NCBI GenBank assembly: GCA_009781045.1
Contig: WQYW01000034.1
Location: 1-38,753 of the forward strand
Direction: 5' to 3'
Origin: Alphaproteobacteria bacterium
GTDB taxonomy: Bacteria > Pseudomonadota > Alphaproteobacteria > Rhizobiales > Xanthobacteraceae
DNA: 38,753 bases
Shown here: positions 9,057 through 17,714 of the stretch, one piece after another
Position numbering within the stretch: position 1 is the stretch's first letter
Layout: each line of letters begins with the position of its first letter
Program-made: the position numbers and the translations under genes
The notes under the pieces: model-generated
The model's database searches: none
Told to the model about the DNA's origin: nothing
Seen by the model: the letters and a program-made list of their open reading frames with translations, nothing else

Positions 9057-9513
9057 ACGCGGATACAGTGATGGTGGTCGTGACCGGTGTCGGAACGGCC
9101 TCACGCAGGCAGCGCCAGGACGCCCTTGATTTGATGAAATGTCGCAGAGGAACCTTCACGGAATGCTAACCGGAGCGCGCTTCGTCGATTTGTTGCGCGC
9201 TGGCGGTTGAAGCCGTGACGGCAACGATCTGTTAACCTGGCTCGAGCCGGCCCTGACGCCAGTGTCCGCGGGTCTGGTGAGAGCGTCGGCAACAGATCGC
9301 CGCAGGCGAAATCGCGAAAAAGACCTGTGACCGGGAGCGAAAGCGTTCCCGCCGCCAGACCTGCCCCCGGTTGCCTGTCCGGACGGCTTTGCGCCTTCCG
9401 GGGTTTGAGGATCGCGGCCGGTGATGCAAATGGAACATGTGCGAAAAGGGCGCGCCGGCCCTGAAGGCGCCTGACCGGGATCGGGACATCGGCGTGGAAG
9501 AAGGAAGACGGCA
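9057..9513. other. Intergenic region between divergent genes
   Basis: About 460 bases between the divergent transpeptidase and dehydrogenase genes. It must hold both promoters, but I cannot single out convincing -35/-10 pairs. Open frames here have no family resemblance. Confidence 0.5.
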
Positions 9514-10299
9514 ATGAGCGGAAATGTCACCCTGATCACCGGGGCGTCGTCTGGGATCGGTGCGGAGCTTGCGCGTGTCTTCGCTGCGAAGGGCCATCGC
9601 CTGGCGCTGACGGCACGGAGGGTGGAGCGGCTGGAAGCGCTGAGCCAGGAGATCGCGGGCAAAGGATGCGAAAAGCCGATTGTGATCGCCTGCGACCTTG
9701 AACAGAAGGGGGCTGCTGACGTGATCGCAGCCGCGCTTGAAGCCGCCTCGCTTGAGGTCGAATATCTTGTCAACAATGCCGGCTTCGGTCTGGCGGGCGA
9801 TGCGGTGCGCAGGAGCCGCGAGGAACAGCTGGCCCTGATTGACGTGAATATCCGCAGCCTGACCGATCTGACGCTGCGCTTTGCCGACCAGGTGATCGCC
9901 CATCGCGGCGGCATCCTCAATGTCGGCTCGCTGGCGGGTTTCGTGCCCGGGCCGGGCATGGCGGCCTATTATGCCTCGAAGGCCTTCGTCGTCTCCTTCA
10001 GCGAGGCGCTGCATGAGGAATTGCGGGAGCGCGGGGTGCGGGTCACGGCGCTTTGTCCGGGACCGGTGGCTTCCGAATTTCAGAGCCGCTCCGGCGCCCG
10101 GCTTGAGCCCGCCATGCTTGCGATCCCGGCGCAGGCAGTGGCGCATGCCGGTTACTGCGGCCTGATGAAGAACAGGACGCTGGTTCTGCCCGGGTTCGGC
10201 AACCGCCTGGCAGTGGCGTTGCTGCCCTTTATCCCCCGTGCCCTGCTTCTGGCCGCCGTCGGCCGCTTTCAGCGCCGGCGACGGAAACAGCAGCGGTGA
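9514..10299 (+). CDS. Short-chain dehydrogenase/reductase (SDR)
   Basis: 261-residue classical SDR. The NAD(P)-binding motif TGASSGIG is at residues 9-16, the structural NNAG at 87-90, and the catalytic Ser139 and YxxxK (Tyr152, Lys156) are all present, so it should be an active NAD(P)-dependent oxidoreductase. Two arginines after strand 2 (TARRVERL) favour NADPH. The C-terminus (LAVALLPFIPRALLLAAVGRF) is hydrophobic with a basic tail (RRRRKQQR), as in the DltE/SDR subgroup annotated only as 'SDR family oxidoreductase', and suggests membrane association. Substrate unknown. A GGAAG ribosome binding site (about 9502-9507) precedes the ATG. It has no same-strand neighbour close enough for an operon. 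Confidence 0.88.
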   Translation: MSGNVTLITGASSGIGAELARVFAAKGHRLALTARRVERLEALSQEIAGKGCEKPIVIACDLEQKGAADVIAAALEAASLEVEYLVNNAGFGLAGDAVRRSREEQLALIDVNIRSLTDLTLRFADQVIAHRGGILNVGSLAGFVPGPGMAAYYASKAFVVSFSEALHEELRERGVRVTALCPGPVASEFQSRSGARLEPAMLAIPAQAVAHAGYCGLMKNRTLVLPGFGNRLAVALLPFIPRALLLAAVGRFQRRRRKQQR

Positions 10300-10503
10300 T
10301 GCATGCGCAGTCTCCGGCGAAGGCGGCTCCGGGCCATGGTCCCCGGCTGTTTAAGGCTGAGCAGGCGCTGCAGTGGTGCTGTGTCGGGCTTCTCCGGGGG
10401 CAGCGATTGTCGGTGCGGGATGAGGGCCGTGCAGGAAAACAAGGGGCGCGGGCGCTTCCGCTGAGCCGGTTGCGGGGGCGGTCAAAATCGGCGGGCTCGG
10501 CAT

Positions 10504-10579
10504 TGGTGGAGCCAGGCGGGATCGAACCGCCGACCTCATCATTGCGAACGATGCGCTCTCCCAGCTGAGCTATGGCCCC
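10504..10579 (-). tRNA. tRNA-Ala (anticodon CGC)
   Basis: A 76-base cloverleaf can be folded by eye on the minus strand. The acceptor arm GGGGCCA pairs with TGGCTCC (one G-U), the D arm is GCTC/GAGC, the anticodon stem CATCG/TGATG holds the loop TTCGCAA, and the T arm is GGCGG-TTCGATC-CCGCC. The genomic sequence encodes the 3' CCA. Anticodon CGC reads the alanine codon GCG. No integrase or attachment repeat is visible next to it. Confidence 0.95.
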
Positions 10580-10919
10580 GATTGCCTGCGGCCGAAAAAA
10601 AGCGGCCTCTGGCAGAGTTCGGGATTTAAGTCGGCGCCCGGGTCAAGTCAAGGATGGCGGATTCGGGCGGATTCGCGGCTCCCCGCCCCGTTCCGGGTTC
10701 GGGAGCGACGCCAGGGGCACCGCCGTCTTTGACATCGTTGCGCGATTTCGATTGCGACGCCATCGCGGGCGCCGGGGATTGGTGAGGCCACCCCGCCAGA
10801 AGCCGGGCTTTCCACTATGGCCTGTGTGATTGATCGCGCCTGTCTTGTTCCCTGGCTGCGGAACCGATATTTTGTCCTGCGTTCCATTGTTTTCGATAGC
10901 CCCGCAGGATGTCCCTCCG
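10580..10919. other. Intergenic region with the tRNA promoter; no gene
   Basis: Besides the tRNA promoter (10624-10651) I see no coding sequence. An in-frame TTG at 10830 would extend the YggT-like gene, but the added 30 residues are absent from usual YggT proteins. Confidence 0.5.
10624..10651 (-). promoter_or_regulatory. Promoter of the tRNA-Ala gene
   Basis: On the minus strand, TTGACT (10646-10651) and TTAAAT (10624-10629) are separated by 16 bases and lie 45 bases upstream of the mature tRNA 5' end. They fit a housekeeping sigma-factor promoter; the short leader contains a run of seven T. Confidence 0.65.
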
Positions 10920-11210
10920 ATGCGTGCCCTTCTTGATGTTGTGCTTATCGTGCTCGATTTCTACATCTGGCTCCTGGTCATCATGGTGATCCTGTCCTGG
11001 CTGATCGCCTTCAACGTGGTCAACAGCCGCAACCAGCTGGTGGCGGGGGTGATGGGATTTCTCCGTGCCATCACCGAGCCGCTATTGGCGCCGATCCGTC
11101 GTCGCGTGCCCACCTTCAACGGCATCGACATATCGGTGTTCATCCTGTTTCTGCTGATCATTCTGGTGACACGGGTGATCATTTACTACATCTATCCCTA
11201 TGTCCCCTGA
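10920..11210 (+). CDS. YggT family membrane protein
   Basis: 96-residue integral membrane protein of the YggT family. Two long hydrophobic segments (about residues 6-28 and 67-93) flank a conserved loop with NSRNQLV, RAITEPLLAPIRRRVP and GIDISVFI, the family hallmark. In other bacteria YggT-like proteins are linked to cell division, osmotic stress or chloroplast/thylakoid biogenesis (the CCB3/YlmG relatives), but the molecular role is not settled. I start at ATG 10920, which gives the normal family length and begins just before the first helix. The stop overlaps the start of the DUF167 gene by 11 bases, so the two are translated from one message. Confidence 0.88.
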   Translation: MRALLDVVLIVLDFYIWLLVIMVILSWLIAFNVVNSRNQLVAGVMGFLRAITEPLLAPIRRRVPTFNGIDISVFILFLLIILVTRVIIYYIYPYVP

Positions 11211-11598
11211 GCCGCGAAAGCGTGCCGCCGCGCAGACAGAGAGTCCGCCTGCGGCTTCCAGGCCGGGGCGTGAGCAAACGCCACAGCCGCCCTGGCAGGC
11301 AGCCGCAGCCGGGGTCCGTGTCGCCCTTCGGGTGACTCCGCGGGGAGGCCGTGACGCCATTGACGGCATCGAGACCCTGTCCGACGGCCGCAGCGTGCTC
11401 AGTCTCCGGGTCCGCGCCGTGGCCGATGGCGGCGAGGCCAATCGTGCGGTATTGGAACTGGTGGCGAAATCGCTTCATTTGCACAAAAGCGCCGTCCAGT
11501 TGCTGTCCGGGGCGACGTCACGGCTCAAAATAGTAGCGGTGGAGGGCGACACCGATGCGCTCGAACAGGCTCTCAACCGCCTGGTGTCAACAGGTTGA
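11200..11598 (+). CDS. DUF167 (YggU-like) protein
   Basis: 132 residues. The C-terminal ~95 residues match the DUF167/YggU family: VALRVTPRGGRDAIDGI, LSLRVRAVADGGEANRAV, LELVAKSLHLHKS and VQLLSGATSRLKIV. The N-terminal ~37 residues are Pro/Gln/Arg-rich and absent from short homologues. The family's function is unknown; small structures are known (E. coli YggU). It is commonly found directly after yggT, as here with an 11-base overlap. The gene ends 188 bases before folD on the same strand; co-transcription with folD is possible. Confidence 0.88.
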   Translation: MSPEPRKRAAAQTESPPAASRPGREQTPQPPWQAAAAGVRVALRVTPRGGRDAIDGIETLSDGRSVLSLRVRAVADGGEANRAVLELVAKSLHLHKSAVQLLSGATSRLKIVAVEGDTDALEQALNRLVSTG

Positions 11599-11786
11599 AG
11601 GGGTCTGAAGCCGGATGCGCGGATCCTGCCCCGGTGGCTTTGAGCGCCCGACGGATGGATGGCACGCGCCCCCCGTTTGCCTGGGGTGGAAGGAAGAGTT
11701 TCGTGGCGTCCGCGAAGGTGAACCGCCCCGGCACCGATTTGCGGCCCTGCTTTCAAAGGATGGGGCGGGTTCGTTGAGGACATTCC

Positions 11787-12686
11787 ATGGCCGCCAGCAT
11801 CATTGATGGAAAAGCAATTGCATCTGCCTTGCGCAACCGCGTCGCAGAGGAGGTTGCCCGGCTTCGGCGCGAGGGCGGTCTGGTCCCGGGCCTTGCCGTG
11901 GTTCTGGTCGGCAATGACAGTGCCAGCGAGGTCTATGTCCGCAGCAAGCACAGTCAGACCCAGGAGGCCGGAATGGCCTCTTTCGTCCACAGACTGCCCG
12001 CCGACGTGGCGCAGGCCGACCTTCTCGCCCTGATCGCAAAACTCAATGACGATGCGACGGTGCACGGCATCCTGGTGCAGTTGCCGCTGCCCGCCGGCCT
12101 CGACAGCGCCACCGTGATCAACGCCATCGATCCCGGAAAGGACGTCGATGGCCTCCATCCCCATAATGCCGGGCGGCTCGCTGCCGGGCTTCCCGCTCTG
12201 GCGCCCTGTACACCGCTCGGCTGCATCCTTCTGACAAAGACCGTCCATGCCTCGCTGGAGGGTGCCAACGCCATTGTGCTCGGCCGCTCCAATCTGGTCG
12301 GCCGCCCGCTGGTGCAGCTGCTGCTCAATGAGAATGCCACGGTGACGATTGCGCATTCGCGCTCACGCGACCTCGCCGGCCTGGTGCGGCGGGCTGACCT
12401 GGTCTATGCGGCGGTGGGCAGACCGGCTCTGGTGCGGGGCGACTGGATCAGGCCGGGTGCGACCGTGATTGACGTCGGCATCAACCGCATTGCGGTCGAG
12501 GGTGGCAGGCCGCGCCTGGTCGGGGATGTCGCCTTCGACGAGGCGCTGGCGACAGCAGGTGCGATCACGCCGGTGCCTGGCGGTGTCGGGCAGATGACAG
12601 TAGCGTGTCTGCTGGTCAATACGCTGCGCGCCGCCTGCGCGAGCCGGGGCCTGGCCGCAGCTGCGCTCTGGAAACCGATGGCGTGA
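11787..12686 (+). CDS. folD: Bifunctional methylenetetrahydrofolate dehydrogenase/cyclohydrolase
   Basis: FolD interconverts 5,10-methylene-THF, 5,10-methenyl-THF and 10-formyl-THF, supplying one-carbon units in the cytosol. The 299-residue length fits the family. Visible motifs are Y50 and K54 (YVRSK, catalytic lysine), the substrate loop [20 protein letters not shown], the NADP-binding GRSNLVGRP, and the C-terminal [10 protein letters not shown]. In this last signature the usual Pro of GVGPMT is Gln269 (codon CAG at 12591), one base from CCG. A GAGGAC ribosome binding site lies just before the ATG. It follows DUF167 on the same strand and converges with ppa. Confidence 0.95.
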   Translation: MAASIIDGKAIASALRNRVAEEVARLRREGGLVPGLAVVLVGNDSASEVYVRSKHSQTQEAGMASFVHRLPADVAQADLLALIAKLNDDATVHGILVQLPLPAGLDSATVINAIDPGKDVDGLHPHNAGRLAAGLPALAPCTPLGCILLTKTVHASLEGANAIVLGRSNLVGRPLVQLLLNENATVTIAHSRSRDLAGLVRRADLVYAAVGRPALVRGDWIRPGATVIDVGINRIAVEGGRPRLVGDVAFDEALATAGAITPVPGGVGQMTVACLLVNTLRAACASRGLAAAALWKPMA

Positions 12687-12700
12687 CGTCGCCACAATGG

Positions 12701-12726
12701 AAAGAGCGCCGCGGCCGGCGTGCTTT
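12701..12726. terminator. Possible hairpin terminator between folD and ppa
   Basis: AAAG-AG-CGCCG, loop CGGC, CGGCG-TG-CTTT can form an imperfect hairpin with A/T flanks on both sides. It sits between the converging stops of folD (12686) and ppa (12726) and could serve both directions. Confidence 0.45.
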
Positions 12727-13262
12727 CAGGCTTTCGCCTTTTTTGCCCGTTCCATGCCGTCGATGATCAGCTGATGGGCGTCCGCCGGGCCGCCCCAGCG
12801 CAAAACCTTGACCCATTTGCCTTTTTCGAGGTCCTTATAGTGCTCGAAAAAATGCTGGATCTGCTCGATGGTGAGGGTGGGCAGATCGGTGTAGCTGTGG
12901 ATGCGCTCATAGCGTGTGGTCAGCTTCGGTGACGGCACCGCCACGATCTTTTCATCGCCACCGGCCTCGTCTTCCATGAACAGGACCCCGACCGGGCGCA
13001 CATTCATGATCGCGCCTGGAATGATGGCTCGGGTATTCATGACCAGAACGTCGCAGGGGTCGCCGTCGTCCGACAAGGTGTGGGGAATGAAGCCGTAATT
13101 GCCGGGGTAATGCATCGGCGTATAGAGAAAGCGGTCGACCACCATGGTGCCGGCCTCCTTGTCCATCTCATATTTGATCGGCTCGCCGCCCACCGGCACC
13201 TCAATCACCACATTGACATCGTAAGGCGGATTGGTCCCGATCGAGATTGCATCGATACGCAT
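12726..13262 (-). CDS. ppa: Inorganic pyrophosphatase (family I)
   Basis: 178-residue soluble enzyme that hydrolyses pyrophosphate to two phosphates, pulling biosynthetic reactions forward; magnesium-dependent and usually hexameric in bacteria. The family signature D-x-D-P-x-D is present as DGDPCDV (Asp66, Asp68, Asp71), along with [25 protein letters not shown] and the C-terminal [14 protein letters not shown]. Length matches the bacterial type. The ATG at 13262 is preceded by GGAG on the minus strand. It lies 100 bases downstream of the GNAT gene stop and may be in the same transcript, though the gap leaves room for its own promoter. Confidence 0.95.
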   Translation of the reverse strand: MRIDAISIGTNPPYDVNVVIEVPVGGEPIKYEMDKEAGTMVVDRFLYTPMHYPGNYGFIPHTLSDDGDPCDVLVMNTRAIIPGAIMNVRPVGVLFMEDEAGGDEKIVAVPSPKLTTRYERIHSYTDLPTLTIEQIQHFFEHYKDLEKGKWVKVLRWGGPADAHQLIIDGMERAKKAKA

Positions 13263-13362
13263 TTTGATAAAGTCTCCATGACGCCAGGGCGACGATGTCG
13301 CCCCACCTCAAGACAGATGGCAGAGGGCGAATCGGCCGCAGCTGAACCTTTAAGAGCTGGAC

Positions 13363-13872
13363 TCAGATTGTCCAGGCAAAGGCGACCTTGTCGAGTGTCT
13401 TGGCGCCGAAACGCTCCGAAGAGCGTGCCACCATGCGCCCGCCCAGAGCCGAATAGAATTCGCGGGCTGGATCATTATCGGACAGCGCCCAGATCACCAT
13501 GCTTTTCAGGCCGCTCTGGATCAGGTCGCGGCGCGCTGCAGCAAAAAGGCGCCGGCCGAAACCCAGGCCCTGAAATTCCGGGCGCAGATAGAGTTCATAG
13601 ATTTCCCCGTCGAAATGCAGACTGCGCGCGCGATTGCGCCCGTAATTGGCGTAACCGGCAATGGTTTCACCAAAAACCAGCACACTCACGCGACTGCCCT
13701 TGCGGATCGCGCTATCCCACCACGACGGACCACGTCGATTGATCAGTTTTTCAAGCTCGGTCCCAGGGATAATTCCCTGGTAGGCCGAGCGCCACGCCAC
13801 GTCATGCGTAGACGCCACCGCGGTGGCATCTGCAGCTCTGGCCGGCCGGACTTCGATCAGCGTTGTGCTCAT
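13363..13872 (-). CDS. GNAT family N-acetyltransferase
   Basis: 169 residues from the ATG at 13872; a TTG at 13908 would add 12. It has the GNAT fold: an N-terminal strand-helix (IEVRPARAADATAVASTH), the central strand GYANYGR, and motif A with the acetyl-CoA loop (LYLRPEFQGLGFGRRLF, matching Q/R-x-x-G-x-G/A). The later IWALSDNDPAREFYSALGGR is the typical motif B with the catalytic-region tyrosine. Acceptor substrate unknown. Its position upstream of ppa may be incidental. Confidence 0.85.
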   Translation of the reverse strand: MSTTLIEVRPARAADATAVASTHDVAWRSAYQGIIPGTELEKLINRRGPSWWDSAIRKGSRVSVLVFGETIAGYANYGRNRARSLHFDGEIYELYLRPEFQGLGFGRRLFAAARRDLIQSGLKSMVIWALSDNDPAREFYSALGGRMVARSSERFGAKTLDKVAFAWTI

Positions 13873-14153
13873 GGCCGGGATCAAACCAAGTCGCGGCGCT
13901 GGCTTCAAGAGCTTTGATTAACAACGAGTTAAGGTTGTGGATTCCGTGCATCAGTTCGCTGAGGGGTTGTACCGAAAGAGCACAGGTGGCCCCCGCAGGC
14001 GGCATCAGACTACCAGCGCAGCTGTGTAAACGGGTGGACAAGGGTGGAGTGTTTCATCCTTCAGGCGGCGCAAAGAATCACAGCAGCGGGTGCAAATCAG
14101 GCACTCGATTCGAGCCGGATCCGGCAATTCGGTCGAGGCTGACAGAATGCCAG

Positions 14154-14213
14154 CACAGATATGGAATCAAAGCCACAGATGGAACCCGGATAAGCCACAG
14201 ATAGGCCACAGAT
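14154..14213. repeat. Four copies of CACAGAT in 60 bases
   Basis: CACAGAT occurs at 14154, 14174, 14196 and 14207. Three copies share the longer core GCCACAGAT. Start-to-start distances are 20, 22 and 11 bases, close to whole helical turns, so the copies would face one side of the helix. No gene starts nearby. Confidence 0.7.
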
Positions 14214-14307
14214 GGACCCGCTGGCCGGGAGAGAATCTGAGTGGAAGCGAGGCTTGGGGTTCGTCGCCTGGCCCTGTTTCGCTGCACTCCAGCGACGTCG
14301 CCCAGGC

Positions 14308-14336
14308 ATTTTCTCGTCGATTAATATTTTCTCGTC
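14308..14336. repeat. 11-bp direct repeat ATTTTCTCGTC
   Basis: ATTTTCTCGTC occurs at 14308-14318 and 14326-14336, separated by GATTAAT. It is locally AT-rich in a GC-rich tract. Purpose unknown. Confidence 0.7.
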
Positions 14337-15364
14337 AAATACCTGCATGTTGCGGGTGCGGCGGACATCATCCATCATTCGGTTTCGGACGGAGTGACGG
14401 CTGGCCGATGGCTTCCCCTGGCCTCGATGGCGTCGGCGGTCTGTTCCGGGTTCCCGTGGTGTTCATGGAGATCGAGATGCGCGATCTGGGACGGCTGGCG
14501 GTTCGGAACGCGGCGCCATTGCCGGAGCGCCCCTTCGTCCTCTGTCGCCGATAGTTTCTGCGCGCCTTTCCCGGGCTTGGCCTCAGTGGCGCTGATTGCC
14601 GTGGCGGATGGTGCAGAAGTCCTGAGGGTGCGACGCAGAAAGTTCGGACAGCCCGTCCTTCAGGTTCGAAATTGCCCCCTGTCGCTCCCTGAAAGCGCGG
14701 GTTTGGTGGCTGGCCTGTCGTTTGCGAGTCCTGACCTCGCGCTTGCGCCGATTCAAAATCTGCCGGCGTTGTCGTCGGGTCAGGCTCAGGCCAGGCGGCT
14801 GCCAAATCGGTGCCATTTGTATGAAGGGGCCGCAATGTCCGGGCCGGCGCCGGCAGGCTGGGGTGCGCTGGAAAAGACCAAACCCAGCGCATTTCGGCAA
14901 CCGACATGTGGAACAGGGAATGTCCGGCGCAATCTGCGCCGGGAAGGCGGAGAAGAGTTCGGGCCAGGGATTGGCGCTCGCCGATTGTGAGTTCACTACA
15001 CTGACCAGGTTTTTCCTTGTTGTTGTGCGCGACAGATCCTGCGCGCGAACGCCCGTGCTGTTTGCTGTCACTACATGCGCGCTCATATGCGCGAGAGGCT
15101 GTCGCACGCAGTGTCGCGCGTGGCCCTCGCGGACAGCGGGAAAGCGGATCTCGTGACAGGACGGCTCACAAGGGCGAGGCCGCCAGACCATCCCTGTTCG
15201 ATTTCGGCACAGTTTGCGCCATTCGACTCTCGGATTCTTCGGGCGACAGGGTGAAGAAGGCTTCGGAAACCATCCCCCCGATCTGTTGTGTGCGGTAAGA
15301 AACTGGAAAGTCGTTCGTAGCACGGTGACGCCCGATCGGTGGCGACAACCTGGAGGACATTATC

Positions 15365-15556
15365 ATGCAGGGACTGGATGTAATGGAAAGCGTGCGTCGT
15401 TATCGCGCAATTGCCTCGCTGTATCGCCAGACTGCGGCCTTCCGACCGGACCAGAGATGGTCCCTGCTTGGACAGGCTTATGAATGGGAGCATCGCGCCC
15501 TGAGCGAGCTCGAAACCTATTTTGCCGGGGAACAGCTTAGCGCACATGCGGCCTGA
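15365..15556 (+). CDS. Small conserved-looking protein, 63 residues, unknown function
   Basis: A 63-residue helical protein (RRYRAIASLYRQTAAFRP, WSLLGQAYEWEHRALSELE) resembling short hypothetical proteins I recall from Bradyrhizobium-type genomes with the pattern YR.IASL.RQ.A...P...W.LL..A..WEH.A..E. A strong ribosome binding site GGAGGA (15352-15357) supports the ATG at 15365; a second ATG at 15383 is less well placed. No signal peptide, membrane segment or cysteines. It stands alone in a gene-poor tract. Function unknown; the heptad-like aromatic and acidic pattern suggests a small helical bundle or adaptor. Confidence 0.7.
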   Translation: MQGLDVMESVRRYRAIASLYRQTAAFRPDQRWSLLGQAYEWEHRALSELETYFAGEQLSAHAA

Positions 15557-15799
15557 TGGTCTGCGACCGCAATGCAGGACGGCGTTCACGCGAGTCCCGG
15601 ACTTGCGAGCACGTGGTCTTCGAACCGAGAGCCCGATCCTAAGCCGTCACTCGTCTGACGCCTGTGCGCCCTGGCTCTGCAGGAGCGGGCCTGTTGCGGA
15701 GGAACGGATTTCCCCTGACCGGCCTGCACAACCGCGATGACAAGCGCGCGAGCCGGTCCTGAATTTTTCGATCCGGTCAACCACCGCCGGATCGACGAG

Positions 15800-16202
15800 G
15801 GTTTCACACAAGGAGGCCCTGATCGATCTGCGACAGGTGGCGGCTGGATTTTCCGCTTGCGGATGCCGATGCGCAAAGCTGGCGCGATCCGCGCGCGGCA
15901 GGCGTGTTTCGTGCAAGGCTGGCGAACCGGAATGCGCAGATTGCCTGGCGGATGGCGCATCCCGTCAGGATCCGTCGCGAAAATGCCAAAAGTGTGGCCT
16001 TGTCGGCCAAGGGACGGGAAAAGCGAGGCCCGCAGCCACTGCTGTGGCGGTGACCAACCCGGATCATCATGGCGGTGCCACCGCCAAACGTCCACGCGAA
16101 ATCATAACCGCCGACTTTCTCGTGAAGCTGGTAAAGCAGATCAAAAGCGATTCGCAGGAGTTGCCGCCATTGCGAAGCAGAGTTGTGGTCGAGGTCAGGC
16201 AT
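15800..16202 (-). pseudogene. Remnant of AbiEii-like nucleotidyltransferase toxin
   Basis: The first ~50 codons (from ATG 16202) read like the N-terminus of the AbiEii/AbiGii nucleotidyltransferase family: NSASQWRQLLRIAFDLLYQL, YDFAWTFGGGTAMMIRVGHR, then HS. The FGGGT...H(R)HS-x-D-I-D block is the active-site region. Here the sequence departs right after HRHSS, and the expected D-I-D metal-binding aspartates and the rest of the protein cannot be read in any single frame. The gene is therefore dead, probably through a frameshift near 16015 plus further decay. Its ATG overlaps the stop of the upstream remnant by 8 bases, as in coupled toxin-antitoxin genes. Family assignment rests on about 50 residues. 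Confidence 0.5.
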
Positions 16203-16471
16203 TCTTCGTCAGGAGCGGATAGTCCTCGCCGGACCAGGCAGCGAATCGGGCGGCCAGAGATTTCAGCCTGTCGACGGGAATACGGCTGACAGACCGCCTT
16301 GCCTGGGGCGGTGGCTTTCCGCGAGAGCTGTCGAAGACGCTGGGCAAAAGCGGGGAGCTGGCCCGTCAGGCGGATCGCATCTGAAGAAAGTGTGGCCTGG
16401 AGTGATGGATCGAGCCGTGTGCCCGGGGCGCGCGCCGGGCGAGAAGGGATGAATTGCGTGATGACGTTGTC
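16198..16471 (-). pseudogene. Broken gene upstream of the AbiEii-like remnant
   Basis: Two pieces in different frames read as one protein end: about 16330-16471 gives TRLDPSLQATLSSDAIRLTG and FAQRLRQLSRK, and about 16198-16290 gives RIPVDRLKSLAARFAAWSG and EDYPLLTKNA before a TGA. A frameshift around 16285-16330 separates them. There is no start codon before an in-frame stop inside the amine oxidase gene, so the N-terminus is missing too. The position directly before, and overlapping, the nucleotidyltransferase start suggests the partner (antitoxin-side) gene of that unit, but I do not recognise its family. Confidence 0.4.
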
Positions 16472-17714
16472 AGGTCGGGGAATTCGTCACGGCCAGCACT
16501 TCGCCTGCGGCTCGTGTGCCGGAGTCTCGTGCGCCATGGGCGGTGGTGAAATACTCAGGGGAAGTCGCTTCGCCGGCAAAGAACAGCCGGCCATCGATCG
16601 CAGTGGCGAGTCGGGCGCGGTCGCGGGCGTGCCCCGGCAGAGCATGCGAATAGCCGCCGCGAGCAAAGGGATCGCGCGTCCATTTTGACTCGTGGAGGGG
16701 GGTGAGTTTGCTGCGGATGTCGCCGCCAAGGAGAGAAACGATCTCCTCAATGGCGTGGGCGGCAAGCGCGCCGTCGCCGGCGTTGGCCAGTTCGCGTGCC
16801 GTGCGGCCGCCGAAGAAACCCTCGATACAGGGCTGGCCGAAGGGCCGGATCTGGTAGGTGCCGCAGACGGCAGTGGAGCCGCTGCCACGCAGATTGGCCT
16901 CGCTCGGCAGAGAATCGGCATCCTCAAGTGCCAGCGTGATCTTTTCGTTGGCGCCAAGCGGCAGGCCGCGTGCAGCGTCGACCTTGGCGGCTAGTTTTGG
17001 ATGGAACGCAATCGCTTCCGCGGCGAGAATCGTGGTCGGCACGGTGACGATGACTTTTCTGGCGCGGAGGTCGCCTGTCGAGGTGGTGAGCAGGATGTCG
17101 CACCCCGAATGGTCGATCCGGCTCACCTCACAGTTGAGGGCGATCGGGCAGGTCGCGGCACAGGCCTCAAGCAGGGCACCGAAACCCTTGCGGACACGCC
17201 AGTCGTTGCGGCTGTCCTGATAGGCGATCATGTCGGCAAGCGACAGGCGGTCCAGCTCGCAGCCATTCATGAAGGTCGAGATGGCGTCGATCACAGGGTT
17301 GAAGCGACAGGCAGGATCAAGCCAGAGAGAAGCGGCACCTTCTTCTCCGCGTGAAACCGCTTCCACAGCGCGGGCAAAGAAGGACTCCATGGCGGCGATG
17401 AATTCGTCCTGCTCGCTTTTGGGCTGTGCTTGCGGGAAGGCCGGGCGCTGCCACGGCGGCGGCTCGCGGTTTATCTCGAAGCCGAGATTTTCGGCAATGG
17501 CGACGAAAGAGTTGTCAGGGCCGGAATGCAGCCAGCCCGCCCCGGCGTCGAAAGTGATGTCGGGCCTCGCTCTTATGGTCTCGATGCGCCCGCCGACGCG
17601 GTTGCGGGCTTCGAGCACGAGGAGCGAAAGACCGCTGTGGCGCAGGGCATGGGCGGCGCCGAGGCCTGCGGCTCCAGCGCCGATAATGGCAACGTCAACC
17701 GAAGAAATGGGCAT
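16470..17714 (-). CDS. FAD-dependent amine oxidase / flavin monooxygenase-like oxidoreductase
   Basis: 414 residues from the ATG at 17714. The N-terminus carries the Rossmann motif for FAD (VAIIGAGAAGLGAAHALR, then the ribose-binding Glu in LVLEARNRVGGRIETI). FDAGAGWLHSG and the C-terminal second FAD contact LFFAGEATSPEYFTTAHGA define the amine_oxidase family (PF01593: monoamine/polyamine oxidases and relatives). It should oxidise an amine or related substrate with oxygen; the substrate is not predictable. I reject an extension to 17888 because it overlaps the end of typA and is basic and low in complexity. AGGGAA lies a few bases before the chosen ATG. No signal peptide is seen. The stop borders the decayed toxin-like unit. 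Confidence 0.88.
   Translation of the reverse strand: MPISSVDVAIIGAGAAGLGAAHALRHSGLSLLVLEARNRVGGRIETIRARPDITFDAGAGWLHSGPDNSFVAIAENLGFEINREPPPWQRPAFPQAQPKSEQDEFIAAMESFFARAVEAVSRGEEGAASLWLDPACRFNPVIDAISTFMNGCELDRLSLADMIAYQDSRNDWRVRKGFGALLEACAATCPIALNCEVSRIDHSGCDILLTTSTGDLRARKVIVTVPTTILAAEAIAFHPKLAAKVDAARGLPLGANEKITLALEDADSLPSEANLRGSGSTAVCGTYQIRPFGQPCIEGFFGGRTARELANAGDGALAAHAIEEIVSLLGGDIRSKLTPLHESKWTRDPFARGGYSHALPGHARDRARLATAIDGRLFFAGEATSPEYFTTAHGARDSGTRAAGEVLAVTNSPT

Larger units (their letters stand above)
13873..15364. other. Gene-poor tract of about 1.5 kb
   Basis: No protein family is recognisable in any of the six frames, although open frames of up to about 250 codons occur (for example 14583-15323 on the minus strand, Arg/Ser-rich and without homology I can name). 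The tract does hold two short repeat clusters, listed separately, and a palindrome-rich patch near 15075-15120. It may be decayed coding DNA. Confidence 0.55.

Noticed and set aside
10296..10568. 90-codon open frame after the dehydrogenase gene
   Set aside because: It reads through most of the tRNA-Ala gene on the opposite strand and has no family resemblance.
10504..10579. tRNA-Ala as an integration site for a genomic island
   Set aside because: No integrase gene or repeated tRNA 3' end is visible within the window.
14583..15323. 246-codon minus-strand open frame in the gene desert
   Set aside because: Arg/Ser-rich, no ribosome binding site seen, no recognisable domain; may be decayed DNA but not supportable as a gene.
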